Assembly (NCBI RefSeq): GCF_022682495.2
Contig: NC_071392.1
Location: 108,428,896-108,492,895, forward strand
DNA length: 64,000 nucleotides
Source: Desmodus rotundus
Taxonomy: Eukaryota > Chordata > Mammalia > Chiroptera > Phyllostomidae
Direction: 5' to 3'
Part shown: positions 1-11,740 of the stretch, piece by piece
Layout: the number at the start of each line of letters is the position of its first letter
Numbering within the stretch: the first letter of the stretch is position 1
Program-made: the position numbers and the translations under genes
The notes under the pieces: generated by a model
Seen by the model: the letters and a program-made list of their open reading frames with translations, nothing else
Told to the model about the DNA's origin: nothing
Database searches by the model: none

Positions 1-62
1 ATAAAACTGGCATTTGGACCTAGGCAGCCTGACTCCAGAGCCTGTGTTTGACCACAATACCA
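1..62 (+). repeat. MIR SINE, 3' fragment
   Basis: The stretch at 25-42 (cagcctgactccagagcc) matches the conserved 3' part of MIR, and is followed by a decayed 'ctcttaaccact'-like tail. The copy is cut by the window edge. It abuts the MER20 element to its right. The family is recalled from memory; a repeat-library alignment would settle the subfamily. Confidence 0.55.
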
Positions 63-69
63 GAGCGCT

Positions 70-281
70 CACCGGGGTTTACACACTTGTTGTGTAAAGG
101 GCCAAATAGTAAATATTTTTGTCATGTGGTCTATGTGACTCCTCAGCCCTACTTTTGTAGCATGACAACATTCATAGACAATGTATAAAGTAACAAAGTA
201 GTTGTGTTCCAATAAAGCTTTATTTATAAAAACAAGCCATGGGCTAGATTTGACCCCAAGGCCACAGATTGCTGATCCCTG
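70..281 (+). mobile_element. MER20-type hAT-Charlie nonautonomous DNA transposon
   Basis: Near full length (about 212 bp; the family is about 219 bp). Visible consensus blocks are 'gtaaagggccaaatagtaaat' near 95, the 'catagacaatgtataaag' block near 173, 'ttccaataaagctttattta' near 208 and the terminal 'gattgctgatccctg' ending at 281. The 5' terminus is degraded and no clear 8-bp TSD is visible. A second copy in the same orientation lies near 45 kb. It carries no transposase and is fossil. Confidence 0.8.
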
Positions 282-339
282 ACATAAACCAAAGAGGAAA
301 CTGAAGTTTCAGATTCAATAAATTTTCATGGGAACAATT

Positions 340-497
340 ATTATGTGTCAGGTATTCTGAGGAACTTTTTTTTATTGAATCCTTCAAAAACTGTGAAGTT
401 GAAAAAGAACTCCCAATTTACAAATGTGAAAACTGACATTTGGTGAAGTCAACTTTCCTTGAGACATACAGCTAGTAAATGGCCAAAGAGAACTGAA
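340..497 (+). repeat. MIR SINE
   Basis: Shows the MIR order: 'ttatgtgtcaggtattctga' (start block), 'attgaatccttcaaaaactg' (the 'tttaatcctcacaacaac' block), 'atttacaaatgtgaaaactga' (the 'ttttacagatgaggaaactga' block) and 'cagctagtaaatggc'. Strongly diverged. Confidence 0.55.
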
Positions 498-1284
498 CGT
501 AACTCATCGTAACTCATGTTCCTTTGTCCTTTTTCTCTGTAGGTTGTCCAAAGAGACCGAAGCCCCATAAATGATCAAGCCTCCAGAAGCTATATTGCTG
601 CCTTTTTCTATTTCAGGGAAGTATGACTGTGTCATAACTTGGCCAGGACTAGCCAGCTGCAAGGCATGCTGGGACCTTAGAAGTGTGCAATGTCTGGACA
701 AAGAGGAGTGGCTGGGATGAAAATAGAGGAAACTCACCCAGCTGGAAAGCTGGCGATTGGTGGAGGGAGGAGTGCCAGTTGTTCAAAGGGATGTGGAGAA
801 TGCTGACAGGCTTCAGGTTAGTCTCATCTCTGCAAGTGAGGGTGTGGGCAGAGTTGACCAGAAATCTCCAGGCCAAAATTATACTGGGGTGGCACCCAGG
901 TTTGAAGCAGGAGCCTGATTTGAGGCTCTGGGGAGGGGGAAAGTGGAAGGGGTTGGCCACCACTGGAGAGGGTTGGTTCTCAGGAATGAGTTCAAGGCAC
1001 AGAAAGCAGTCCCAGTGAGAAACAGGAATCCTAAATGGAACACAGTCATATAACCCGGGCAGAGGTACCACCTCACCTCCCACTTCAGTTTATCAGTCAT
1101 CTCCCCACAGAGCCCTTTTGCTGCAAACTCTAAGTAGAGAGACCTGCTCTTCCGTATCTCTGTGCTGCCTTTCTCTTTCCTCAGATACACTCTCGCTTCC
1201 AGGTCATTGCACTTGCCATTCCCTCTATCTCATTCCTTGAGTGCTGTCTAGAAGATCTATAATGTTAGGAAACATGTAATTTTG
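498..1284. other. Unassigned noncoding stretch
   Basis: Open frames of up to 144 codons occur on both strands and overlap each other, with no recognisable domain, and composition does not shift where they begin or end. I see no repeat that I can name and no RNA gene. Confidence 0.5.
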
Positions 1285-1515
1285 TCAATGTGTCCACAGT
1301 GTTTAGAATAGTCTGGGACATTGTAGGTACTCACTCTCTGTTGAATTAATGGGTTAATTTATTACAAGTTGTAATTATGTATTTCATCATTTATTATTCA
1401 TCTCTCTCACTAGACTATAAGCTCTGTGAGAGAGAAAACTAAGTTTGTGCTTTTATTACTGCATCCTTAGGGCCTAGAATATATTAGGTGCTCAATAAAT
1501 ACTTACTGAGTAAAA
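1285..1515 (+). repeat. L2 LINE 3' ends, two successive fragments
   Basis: The right part (about 1405-1515) is a clear L2 3' end: 'ctagactataagctctgtga' followed by 'ttaggtgctcaataaatact'. The left part (about 1300-1355) has a second, weaker copy of the same end, 'cattgtaggtactcactctc' then 'ttgaattaatg'. Two 3' ends in the same orientation mean either two insertions or an internal duplication. No ORF remains. Confidence 0.7.
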
Positions 1516-1674
1516 GAGTGAGTGAGAATTAGGAGCAGATGTGGCTCCTAACTGAGAGAAGAAGCTCAAGAACATGTATATCTCATTATCCTAGCCCTTA
1601 TCAAGTTGTATTGTATTTATTCCAATTATTTGCTAAGGATTCTATCTTTCCCACTAATTTAAAAATCCTTTAAT

Positions 1675-1765
1675 GGTCACAGGTTGTGTCTTATTCATCT
1701 CTGAACTCAAGATCCCTAACATGAACTGGCACTTAGTAGGTGATGATTAATTACCTGCCAGGTGG
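1675..1765 (+). repeat. Possible L2 3' remnant
   Basis: Contains 'ggttgtgtcttattcatctc' and 'ggcacttagtaggtgatga', resembling the last 90 bp of L2 ('ggcacatagtaggtgctcaa'). Short and diverged. Confidence 0.4.
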
Positions 1766-2394
1766 ATAAAAGCATAGCAAAATAGCAAAAGCCAGGTCCA
1801 AGAGTGTAAATTTGAGATCCCACTTCCTGGTGAGGCTGAGCCTGCCTAGTTTGGGACTGACACAGGGGAGGCAAGGCTATATTTGCAAGTGGTGAGTCTC
1901 AGAGATACTATCTGGGAAGGGGTGAGAGAATAAGACACAGAACACTCTCGGAGGATGGGGTTCTAGGTGAGGCTGGTCTGGAATGGGTGGCAAGTTCAGC
2001 CAAGGGAGAAGAGGCAAGCAGGTAAAGTGAAATGAGATAGGATGATGGAAAAACCAGGAAAATACCCATGGCCACCTGGTCTCCTCATGGTTATTTAGTG
2101 AACAGTGAGAGGCAACCAGGGAGCCTTGAGCTCCTGTGGCTCTAGAAAAGAGGCCAGGAGTCGTGGGGCCCTTCACATCTCAAAATAGGTAGTCAGTATA
2201 ACACTAGCCCCATTCTTACCTCTCATGAAGCATGTGTCCCAATATGCTTTTCCTAACACTCTAAAACCTATAGACACCCAGCCCAATGTGGGTCAGTTAC
2301 ACAGAGTTGCTAGTTACAGATCACCCATGGGGTGGATCCAGGATGATTCCTGGAGTAAGCATTCATTATCAAGGATGCCTTTGGATGGTTATTT
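1766..2394. other. Unassigned noncoding stretch
   Basis: No nameable repeat. A 99-codon minus-strand frame at 1877-2176 is rich in Pro, His and Ser and has no known domain; I treat it as chance. Confidence 0.5.
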
Positions 2395-2475
2395 ACCTTA
2401 AATGAATGAATGTTTCAAATGGATGAATCAAATGACTAAATGAATTAGCGAATGAATTAATGAATGACTGAAACA
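2395..2475. repeat. Degenerate (AATG)n simple repeat
   Basis: Interrupted runs of aatga/aatgaatt with several substitutions, consistent with an old tetranucleotide microsatellite. Confidence 0.65.
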
Positions 2476-2999
2476 AACTTTCTGCAATTTTTTAAGATGG
2501 AAAGTCTCTTAATGGGAGACAATAGCAATAGCTTTCAAAGATGTGATCGTGCCCAAGTTGCACGGGGCTCCAAGAGAAACCACTCTGAAAGAGAAGACAT
2601 TGCGTTGGGCTCTGAATACTGCAAACAATTTTTTGTTGTTTCATTGATTGTCGAGTTGGGAACTTACTGAGATTTTTTTGCATGTGTTAATATATGGATG
2701 ATATTTGTAGGTGTCACATGGATGTTTTACAAAACCAGTCTTGTCTAGTTTTGGCCTATCTATACTCGTATTTCCTGCTAAGGCATATTGGGCCGAGAAA
2801 GGTGAGAATAAGTCTGCTTGTCTTATGAGAGGCATTTCCATTGATGCCTTCTTGTTATTTCTGTAGTTGCTTCATTGTGTATTTCAGCGCTATGTTCTTT
2901 GGTGTCCGATGTAACATATATATGAGCATTTGCTCTGAATTTTATTTGTGTCCATTGTCATTACCAAATGGATTAGTTCAGTATATATAGTTACTGAAC
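2476..2999. other. Unassigned noncoding stretch
   Basis: AT-leaning sequence with small opposed open frames (63-80 codons). No repeat family, RNA gene or splice structure is recognised. Confidence 0.45.
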
Positions 3000-3052
3000 T
3001 ATATCTATATTTCTCTCTACCTGTATCTCTATCTCTATCTCTATATCTATGT
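3000..3052. repeat. (TCTATC)n-like simple repeat
   Basis: Pyrimidine-rich tract with repeated 'tatctc' units between 3001 and 3050; imperfect. Confidence 0.65.
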
Positions 3053-3224
3053 AATTGAGAAAAAAGAACATGACAAAGAGACAGTGGGTGATGCAAAGAG
3101 ATGACACAAGATGTAGTGAACTGTGAGGACACTGTGCTGTCTATGGTAAACCAAATAAAACATGGAAGTGGATGGAAAAAAGATGGGTATCTGTTGAATG
3201 TTTCCTGTTGATATGTTGGTCTGA

Positions 3225-3365
3225 GATGGGTATCAGCATCCCCATTTCATACACAGAAGAACTGACAACGGAGAGGTTTGGTAATGTAGCAGAAATTACT
3301 CTTTAGCAATGAAAATTCAAACCTTATTCTCTGTGGGCCCAACACTTTATCTGCTGACATTTCAG
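3225..3365 (+). repeat. MIR SINE
   Basis: Contains 'catccccatttcatacacag' (the 'tccccattttacagatga' block), then a 'gagaggtttggtaat' block and a terminal 'ggcccaacactttatctgct' block. Moderate divergence. Confidence 0.45.
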
Positions 3366-3827
3366 TGTTTGAGGGTGGGAGATGGTGGAGACTGCAGAGA
3401 CAAGACTAGATAAAATGGGAGGTAAGGAGAGCAGGAGAATGGGAAGCCAAGATTATGGGAAGTCTAGTGACCAGGGTGGAATCTTTGTGCAACAGAGTCA
3501 CTGACTCAGAGGACAGGTGAGTGGAGTTGAATCCAGAGGGATAAAACTCAGACCTACAGCTAAACGTGACCTTGAAGGGTTGAGTCCTGACACTAGAATG
3601 TACAATTTAGGAAACTTAACCTGCTGTAAACAAGTCAAAGGTGAGAAGTTGAAAATCACTTGGGGGACTACTGTAAAAGTTTAGAACTCAGAACCACGAC
3701 TTTGATAAAAAGGGAGCAATAGAAATGGAGGACAATGGGGAACGTATGAGAGACATTTGGAAGGAAGAGGTTGTCTGACTTACTGTTGATCGCATATTCA
3801 AGACTAAGAAGGAAACATGTTCGGAGT
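3366..3827. other. Unassigned noncoding stretch
   Basis: Purine-rich sequence without a recognisable repeat or gene. Confidence 0.45.
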
Positions 3828-3850
3828 AAAACAAACAAACAAACAAAAAA
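3828..3850. repeat. (AAAC)n microsatellite
   Basis: About five consecutive AAAC units ending in an A run. Confidence 0.85.
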
Positions 3851-3867
3851 CAGTGGGTAAGTATGTA

Positions 3868-4062
3868 AGTACTGCCTTAGGCCTTTTACATTCATTTTCT
3901 CATCTTACCTTGATCGACAACCATGTGAAGTACATGCCCAGACCCTACTTATAGATGATCAAACTGAGACTCAGCGAGGCTGAATGCCTGGCATGTATCT
4001 CTAGAAGTGGAATTCAAGTCCAGTTCCTTCTAATTCCAAAATCTAATTTCACACCACACATT
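3868..4062 (+). repeat. MIR SINE
   Basis: Long MIR copy. 'ttttacattcattttctcat' matches 'ctttacatgtattatctcat'; 'gatgatcaaactgagactca' matches 'gatgaggaaactgaggctca'; and 'gtggaattcaagtccagttc' matches the 'ggattcgaacccagg' block. Confidence 0.6.
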
Positions 4063-6436
4063 GGAGGTGCTGCCTATTTATGGGAAACAGAAATGGGTCT
4101 CCAGTGGCCATGGTATTGGAGAAACTATGTTAAACAAATATCTGGCTTCTTTTTAAAAAAATGAAAACAAGGCAGAGTGCTGGCTGAGTCATTCACCCCA
4201 AGAAGCCTGAGGGAGGTAATTATAAACAGTTGGGACAGACATCATGGGGCGCTACCAGCAAAACCAGAGGAGAAGCAGGAAAGGACCGGCTTCGGAAAGG
4301 AGAAGAAGAACTGAAGCAGGGAAGTTATTTCAGAAGACAGAGCCAGCCAGGCGGAACCGGATAGAGCCATGTGGAACAGGAGCCTACTGTTCTCAAAGAA
4401 GAAAAAAGAAATCGAGTTCTAAAACTCAAGAGTTCCTAGAGCTATGTTGTCTCTGTGTAAACAGTAAAGTAATAGACACGTGGCCCCAGACCCTAAAGCC
4501 GTCATGCTCCATCACGTGAAGATAAGTACGAGTTGCGACAACGTAAATGGTGGAGAGACCCATGCGAACTCTCCAGGTGGGACTGGGAAGCTGAATGATG
4601 AAGTACCCCACGTACACTTAGGGGTTATTTTTTCCTAGGCTTCTCCTCTGTAGGCACTGGTGGCTTGTTTATCTTGAAAGGCTAAGTAGCTAATGTTTTT
4701 AAATTGATGGATGACCACTCGACTTTTGATAGACAACCACTGAACTAATTTTCCCTCCCCGAAATTGCTGCACCTCTAATTGCCATACCTGCTAATCTAC
4801 CCCCATGGATATCCATGGGATCACCTGGGCAGCTCCTGAGCCCAAGCCCTGGCTAAGGGAGGACTTAGAGAACAGTGGCCCTGCACCCTTGGCTAATGAT
4901 AAAAAAATCATCCTATCAATCTAGAAATGGGAAGTCAGCAGGGGAAGTGGATTGGGATTGTGGGGTGAGGCATGCTCATTTTCTGCACTCAGACACCACT
5001 CCACATCTGTTCTACTCCTTGGACTTAGCTGGAGACCCAGCTAAGTTGGATGCAGGGCATGCAGCTTCAAGTGAAAAAGAGTTGGCAGAAATATCTTCTG
5101 CAGGCGTTTAGACTTAGATGAGTGGAGAGGGTGGATTACTGGAAGTAAAGATATTAATTTGAAAATAACTTGTCCAGGTAAGTGAGCAGGGTCCATTTGC
5201 TAGTTAAACTAAATTAGAAGGAGAAAGCCAGTCAAATGGAACGTAAGAGGAATCATCCTTTGTTTTCTGTGTGAGGGTAAAACTCTCAGTGGCATGCCAA
5301 GGGTCGGAGAGGACTTGAACACAGACAAGTTTCAGACAGACTGGAAGGCTCTTCACCACTGAGATGAGATCAAATAACATTCAAAACCTCTCTGAAACTC
5401 GTCTGTATGTGGGGCTAAAGATACGCAGGATAAGGGTGAACCTGAATTAATGCCTGTAAAGCATGTGATGTGGAACTTGGTGCAAATTAAACTATCAGTG
5501 CTAATGTATTAGAGGCTTTTCCTTTCCTTCTGAGGAGCAATATGAATAATGAAGATACTGTGGTAGCCAAAGCTTGTGCCTACAGCTGGGTTGCAAAACC
5601 CCCAAATTTGTAACAGTTTAAGCCAACAAGAATTATTTAGTGCCAGCCACATGAATGGTACAACCAAAGTACAGCATGATAACATTGCTTGTTCAAGATC
5701 ACAGAACTGTGAGGTAGGACTCAGATTTAGTTTTCCCAAAGCTGCTTTGAAGACTGGGTCTGGGTTCCTCATTCTCTACTCATCTTGTTAAGGTCAGAGA
5801 GTCTGTGTTTTTAATTAAAACCAAAATACTTCTATTTAGTGAACATAACTCACATCTCAGCAACCATTAGGAAGGAGCACAATGGATCCTCCCCTGGCCT
5901 TAATGAGATCAAGAATGAAACAGCAGCAGCCACTATCTCCCCCATCTCCCTTGGCTCCACAGCTGTGTCTCTTTCTCTCTGGGAAGTCTATGAGTCAGGA
6001 TCCATTCCCAGGGACGCCAGCTCTGGAAGCTGCACTCGGTTTGCCTGGGTGTGCAGGGGACCTGGCCCTCTCCAGGACTCCACAACAAGGCACTTGGTCT
6101 TGGGCTGAGTACCCAGCTTGGCTCTTAGATGGAGGCTGTCTTTGGTCCTCCAATTGCTATCCTCCCACATCAGGTGATCGCTCCCACCCAAGATGCATTT
6201 GGGGTAATGGAATGAATTAATTCCATTCTTGGTAGTTCAGTAGGTGCCTTCCACATTTGCTCAGTGAGGACGATAAGGACCTTCTGCAGAGACTGGGCCA
6301 GAGAAAGGAAGGCCCCTCTCTTCCATCTGTTTATCACACAGAGGCACAGAACACAGAACCCTGTCTTACTTGAGTTCTGGTCTCTTCTCTGTCTATAAGA
6401 AGATCTGGTATTTGAAGACAGTGGAATAGGACTCAT
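4063..6436. other. Mostly unassigned stretch with weak MIR traces
   Basis: Weak MIR-like blocks occur near 5280-5365 ('gaggacttgaacacagacaa') and 5615-5775 ('caagatcacagaactgtgag'). Open frames here (to 112 codons) overlap in several frames around 5840-6220, so none is favoured. A Lys/Arg-rich 91-codon frame at 4244-4519 resembles no family I know. The palindrome at 4802-4819 is reported as a finding. Confidence 0.4.
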
Positions 6437-6439
6437 GGG

Positions 6440-6640
6440 GACTCAGAACCTGCTCTGGAGCAGACAGACCTGGCTTAATACCCCAACTCTTATACTCATT
6501 AATTCTGAGATCTTGGAAAATTACCCTTTGAGTTTTCATTTCTTCAAAGGGTACTGTATGATGGACGTACATATAATACTTACTATGATGTGGCTTACAG
6601 TACATGCTTAATAAGTGGCAGTTGAAATATCCCCCATATA
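6440..6640 (-). repeat. MIR SINE, antisense
   Basis: Reads as reverse-complement MIR: 'gagcagacagacctggctta', 'attctgagatcttggaaaat' (the 'tgtgaccttgggcaagt' block), 'tgagttttcatttcttcaaa' and a terminal 'catgcttaataagtggca'. Confidence 0.65.
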
Positions 6641-6644
6641 TCAT

Positions 6645-7879
6645 CTCATACATACAGACGTAAAAGAACATAAATGCCCTGCCCTACATTGTTAGTAACA
6701 ATAGCCCCTTAAAATTCTACCCAGAGCCATATTCTATTGTTCAGACCAAACACAACATATCATAAAGTCCCTGGATTTCACCCAAACAGAGGACAGGGCT
6801 GCTTGGAGCTGAAGAAGTGGGAAAACAGACAGCATTTTTGTTCCTAAGGTCTGTTAAGCAATAGGAAAACACCCTTTGGGGGTGACTGCTGACAAAGGCC
6901 CCTCCTGTTCCAAACTGGAGGCAAAGACTGGAGCCTGGGGAGGAAGCAAGCCAGCAGTCGTTTTGTTTGAGACCAGCTGGCTCATCCAACTCAGGCGGGA
7001 ACCCAGGGCCAGGCTCTCCTTTCCCCACCCCTTGAATTCTATGAGCAAAGCCATCAGAATGGGAGGTCGCCATATTGGCCAAAGACTTGTCCCGTGGGGC
7101 TTCCAGAGTGACAAAAGTAACACAGAGTTCCTTTTCAGGGTGGTCTCTGGCGGGAACAGAGACTCCAGGAAAAGTTTTGATGATAGAACATTAAAACAGA
7201 AACACATTTTTAGGGTTAAGATTTCCAACTTGGGGTCCAAACTCCCAGACCATATTGAAGTTTTAGTATGAAGACAATGCTCTTTGGGGTTCAGATCACA
7301 TGGGCTTCCTTCCTACTACTGCTTTCTTTCCTAAACACAACAGAAAGGGAAGCTCTGCACTTCAGGATGGAGCTGGAGAGAGAATGGATCCATTTATTTA
7401 CAGCAAAGGAGATGGTTTCCAGAGGATTTGTAGGAAAATGCCCTTTTTGCCTGCAGGCTCTTGGCACCCAGGCTAGGCTAAGCTGATTAAAGCTCCATTC
7501 AGAATTGCAATAACCCAAAAGATATGCTGGGGCCACTGCTGGCCTCCAGATTGGCCACTAAACTGATCGCTCTCTCTGGGATTGTGTCTGCTGTATTTTT
7601 GGAAACTGGGCACTTAAAATTTTTTTTTCTATTTTCTCATGGCTCTGCGTGTGGACCTCATTAATTTCCTAAAGTCTCTGCAGAAGAACAATTGCTCTAA
7701 TTTCATCTGGTAAGGTTCTAAAGCTTGAAAATTTCTCTTACAGTATAAAATATATGGAACATGCATAGACACACTTATATATGACCTCTGTAATAGATAG
7801 CCCCATATACATAATAGGTTACACCCCCTACGTAAACATGCACATATGTGTACATAAATATTTTTTTCTTGCCTTTCCG
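6645..7879. other. Repeat-poor unassigned stretch
   Basis: No repeat family is recognised. Opposed open frames at 6741-7271 (113-131 codons) exclude one another and show no domain. The 7640-7720 part has AT-rich motifs similar in flavour to the block that follows. Confidence 0.4.
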
Positions 7880-8170
7880 CCCTTATCCTGGAATTCTTAG
7901 CAATTTGGCTTGTCCATGCTTATTAATGATGTTTCCAGAGCAGAGCTCATTGGTGCATTTTCAGCAATGGGCTGATTAATAGGTGGGCACAGGGGAGCTC
8001 TTGTGGAGCCTGGGCATTGCTGGCTTGTTGACCTTGATGCTCAGGGGATAGTCTAACTTCAAACTATGGAATCTCAGTTAGCATCATAAATTGTGGAGCC
8101 ACTGGTTTTATTGCCCTTCTGCCTCCTGCTGGGAATGTTGTTTCTCTTTAATAATGGGCTGAGCAACAGC
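7880..8170. promoter_or_regulatory. Candidate conserved noncoding block with homeodomain-type cores
   Basis: The block lacks recognisable repeats and carries several TAAT cores: 'gcttattaatgatg' near 7918, 'gggctgattaataggtg' near 7970 and 'ctttaataatgggctgagc' near 8147. Two related phrases, 'gcaatgggctgattaat' and 'taataatgggctgagcaa', recur about 180 bp apart. This motif density is common in developmental enhancers, but conservation was not tested. Confidence 0.25.
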
Positions 8171-8262
8171 AATGAGCCTTCCCCTCCTCCTCCTCCCTCC
8201 AGGACTTGCTTGTCCACTCTCCTCCCCTACCTCCATTCTCCACCTCCCAGCCCTGGTCACCA

Positions 8263-8383
8263 AAGCAGACACACACATGCACACACACGTGTATGCACTC
8301 ACACAGGCATGTCCATGCATACGTGCTCATGGGATCACACACATTTACATGCATCACACACATACACACACACACAGAAACCT
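8263..8383. repeat. Imperfect (CA)n / (CACACATG)n microsatellite
   Basis: About 120 bp of interrupted CA dinucleotides with TG-containing breaks. It opens several short frames in different phases that encode His/Thr-rich or Cys/Val-rich low-complexity peptides; these are not genes. Confidence 0.8.
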
Positions 8384-8989
8384 ATCACTCCCCCTCCTTT
8401 AGCTTCAGGATTTCGTAAGGACACACCCCCTGTTCCTTGGCGCAGCTAAATTAGTCAGGGATTTTCAAAAGGCACTTTTCTAAGCTTCAAAGAAAAACAG
8501 AAAGTAACCAATCTTTGAAAATATAGAACGCTTAAAAATAGTCTTGTTTTCAAAATAGAGATTTCTAGAATCTCAGTAGAAAAAGAGAAGCGCTGGCCTG
8601 CCTTCTAAGTACTATATTCAGAAGAGCAAAGATAATTTTTGCTTCCTTCTTTCCACACTTCCCTGGCCTCCAAGAGCCATCCCACTCCTTGGGCCTCAGG
8701 GACTAGTCCCCAAACCGAAGCCTGCCCTGCAGCTGGACCCCAGGGGAGATTCACTTCCCTGCCTGGTGTTGTCCCTCCCCCCTCTAGATCCACCCCACTA
8801 CCTCCCTTAGAAAGTTTCAGACTTCTACTCAGTTGTCACTGCTTTAGGGAAGCCCTCGGGGCCTCCCAGTCTACCAAACCGGTCTTTACATTTGAGACTA
8901 CTGTGTTCCTTTTCCCTTCCACAGAAACCACCACAGTTGTAAATGTATGTTTATTTGTGGGGACATTTGGTTAATGTCTGTCTCCAGAG
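8384..8989. other. Unassigned noncoding stretch
   Basis: C-rich on the plus strand around 8640-8820. A 111-codon frame (8639-8974) is Pro/Ser-rich with no domain and is probably fortuitous. Confidence 0.4.
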
Positions 8990-9116
8990 CTGGATGTAAA
9001 CTCCTTCAGTGTGTGGATCCTGCATCTGATTATTTTCACCCTTAAATCCCCGGCTTCCATCCCATTGCCGGGAATGTAGTTCGCATTCAATAATATTTGC
9101 TGATTGAATACGCAAC
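8990..9116 (+). repeat. L2 LINE 3' end
   Basis: Shows 'atgtaaactccttcagtgtg' and the terminal 'gcattcaataatatttgctg' followed by 'attgaata', the usual L2 3' end. Confidence 0.7.
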
Positions 9117-9159
9117 CCTTCTGTATTGTGTTACATACACGGGAGAGGTGGTTTCCCAC

Positions 9160-9645
9160 ATCTATCCTTGTTCACAGGTCCAGGACAATGGCCTCTTTCC
9201 ATATTGTAGTAAATGCTGTTGGTGTCCTGCTCAGATCCCCTTTACTAGCCAGTGTCTCTATCTCTCAGCAATCCTGGGTGGCAGTGACTCATAGCTGGAC
9301 ACTTCTCTAGAGAATTACTCTGAGATCAGGAGTTGTCTGTCCCAGAAATGCCTGGGAAGCTACATCTCCCTAAAAGGTGGTCAGCAGCCAACAGCCAAGC
9401 AATATGGGGGTAGAAAAGCCTGGCCCCCTCGCCCCAAGGGAGGGACTCTCTGTGGGTGTGCAAGCTGCACAGCTATCTGTAGCATCAGGCTGAGACAAGC
9501 CTTCAGCTGAATCCTTACCTTTGCCTGGTGCCTTCTCCTGCCTTATGTTGCTTTCCTCACAGTTTTTACTTGAGAGGGTTTCCTTAATAACACATATGCG
9601 TCTAAATCTCTATCTCAGAACTGTTTCTGGTGGACCTAAACTGAA
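9160..9645 (+). repeat. Possible old LTR fragment
   Basis: The right end ('ctcagaactgtttctggtgg' then 'acctaaactgaaaca') resembles the end motif shared by several old mammalian LTRs ('tctgtttctggggaacccaa'). No family can be assigned and the left boundary is arbitrary. Confidence 0.25.
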
Positions 9646-11577
9646 ACATAGTCAATATTCATAATCAGTGGAACTCTGAAAAACTGACTCTCTGGAAAAA
9701 GAGAGTCACCTGCTGATCTTTCCTTCCCAGAATCTCAGCTCTCAGGGCAACCTCACTATTTTCTGGATGTGGAGTGTATCTCAACGTTCACTCAAGAGAT
9801 TGTAGGCAACATCAGTCACCAATTCTTCAGCGGGTTGAGCACCTACTATTGTCAATCTAGAATGGAAATGCAAGTAAGGAAGAGATATGATTAGGGCTCC
9901 TTAGGAGGTTTAGGTGAAACCAATTCAATTTGGTTTCGTGCACAATTACCAAGTACCTACAGTACCTGGCAGTGAACCTCAAGAGGTTTCTGAGACTTTG
10001 CTCTGCTGCAAAGCACTTCATGTAGAACTTGGCACACGACAGGTGATTGATATATCCGACTAGGTCTCTCCTCCTGCTGTGGCACAAAACTGATAGCAGA
10101 TCCCGCTGGAGAATGACAATGCAGTCATGCTCAGGTGGAACTGCGTGCCGGACATCCAGGCCTGGAGGTTTTCGGTTCCCCCTCAACGCCATCTTGTGGG
10201 CAATGGAAACTCTGCCAGGGTGTGGAGAAGGCTGCTAAGCCATTGTGTGATCTCACTCAGTATCAGAATTGGAAAACCCAGATACTCTGGAAGGAGATCT
10301 AGGGATCATTTCAATGTGCAGATGGAGAGTTTAAGAAGCAAGGATAATGGAGTCTGAAACTGGTACCATCACTTACACGATCACCGGCGAGACTCCTGAC
10401 TGTGCTAAGTTTACTCTCCAGTTCCCCTCGCAGGCTGTGGAGTCAGGCCTGTCTGGGCTCGGTTGTAGCTCTGGGACTGTGTCCTCGGCCAAGACCTTTA
10501 GACTTCTCTCAACCAAGTTCCCCCACTAGTAAAGCAGAGATAAAAGTAATGCTTTCCTTCTTAACTTCCCTCTTGAAAAAATACTATGAGATTATTCATA
10601 ATTAGCAGTCTGTCCAATAGTTGGCTCTTTACATGTATTCATAAATGATAGATGTTGTTGACATTATTAGTATTATTATCACTTTAGGAATGGGCTACTA
10701 TTTTCTGCCCTCTCTACCAGTTGAAATTGCCAGCTTGATGAAGATATATTTGAAAATCAAATTCTAGGAATTATTAACTAAAATACTTTCTCCCTCTTTT
10801 GTAGGAAAGAAAAGCAGGACAAGAATTATCTCTCAGAGGATGGGCTTGCAAATAAGTTAGGTGCTTGTTACAAGTGGGACAGGAAGTCAATTACTGGGCA
10901 CACTGTAAGCCAATTGTCAGTGACCAGGAGGGCCTGATGATTCCCCTGAAGCCCTTATCTGTTGAGTATCTGGTGTGTATAAGGACACCCGGAGATGACT
11001 CAGAGGCAGACCCTCCTTCAAGTGCTCACCATTAACAGTTCTCACCATTGCACAGTCTGATTCCAGGAGGGAACTGTATAGGCTTTAACATGCACCACTT
11101 TGCTTATAATTTCAGGAGGAATTCACCCATAGACTTCCCGATTAAGAACTTTAAATTCAGTTGGCATTTGTCGAGTACTCGCTCCAGGGGTGGATGCAGA
11201 CAGACCTCATGCTCAAACACATTTGCCCTGTGTTAAGGCAGTAAATCATAAACTTGAGAGCCTGCAGGCCACAGCCAGAATGGACCAGGGGCACCCAGGA
11301 GGCCCGTGTAAAGAGCTAGGGTTCAGTCTGTTGGTGGAGAAATTCTTTCTGGCTGAACATGGCTGCTGGTGGTAAGATTTGTTAATTAGTAGAGACCTGG
11401 AAAGATAGATATCCTGCTTTCTCCACTATTCTGTGGCCATTCTGGGTGGAGTTACCATCTCATGGCCAGCCTCAACCTCACGCTGGTTGTCAGTCTGAAA
11501 ATGCAGATCTTCTCCCATCTCAGAGGAAGAGACTAAGGCAGCTGGACTTTGCAGATGCCCTCTGTGAACCCAGCACC
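9646..11577. other. Unassigned noncoding stretch
   Basis: No recognised repeat apart from a short MIR-like trace near 10260-10340. The 10800-11010 part is repeat-free and contains 'gtcaattactgggcacactg', so it could include a conserved element. Open frames are at most 111 codons. Confidence 0.4.
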
Positions 11578-11740
11578 CTGGCAGACGTGTTCATATGTAT
11601 GTAAATAATGCAGTGGGCATTATTATACCCATTCCACTGCCGAGAAAACCATGACTCAGAGAGTTTTAAAAAGTCACCCAGTCACGTAGCGGGAGGGCAG
11701 TGTGTTTGACTACGGTTTCCCAGTTTTTTCCATTACACCA
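11578..11740 (+). repeat. MIR SINE
   Basis: 'gcattattatacccattcca' matches 'tattattatccccatttta', followed by 'gaaaaccatgactcagagag' and 'cacccagtcacgtagcggga' (the 'cacacagctagtaagtgg' block). Confidence 0.6.

Noticed and set aside
4244..4519. Lys/Arg-rich 91-codon frame resembling a basic nuclear protein
   Set aside because: No family match recognised and no supporting splice or promoter signals.
8093..8449. Cluster of small frames across the CA repeat
   Set aside because: Low-complexity peptides from a microsatellite, open in several phases at once.
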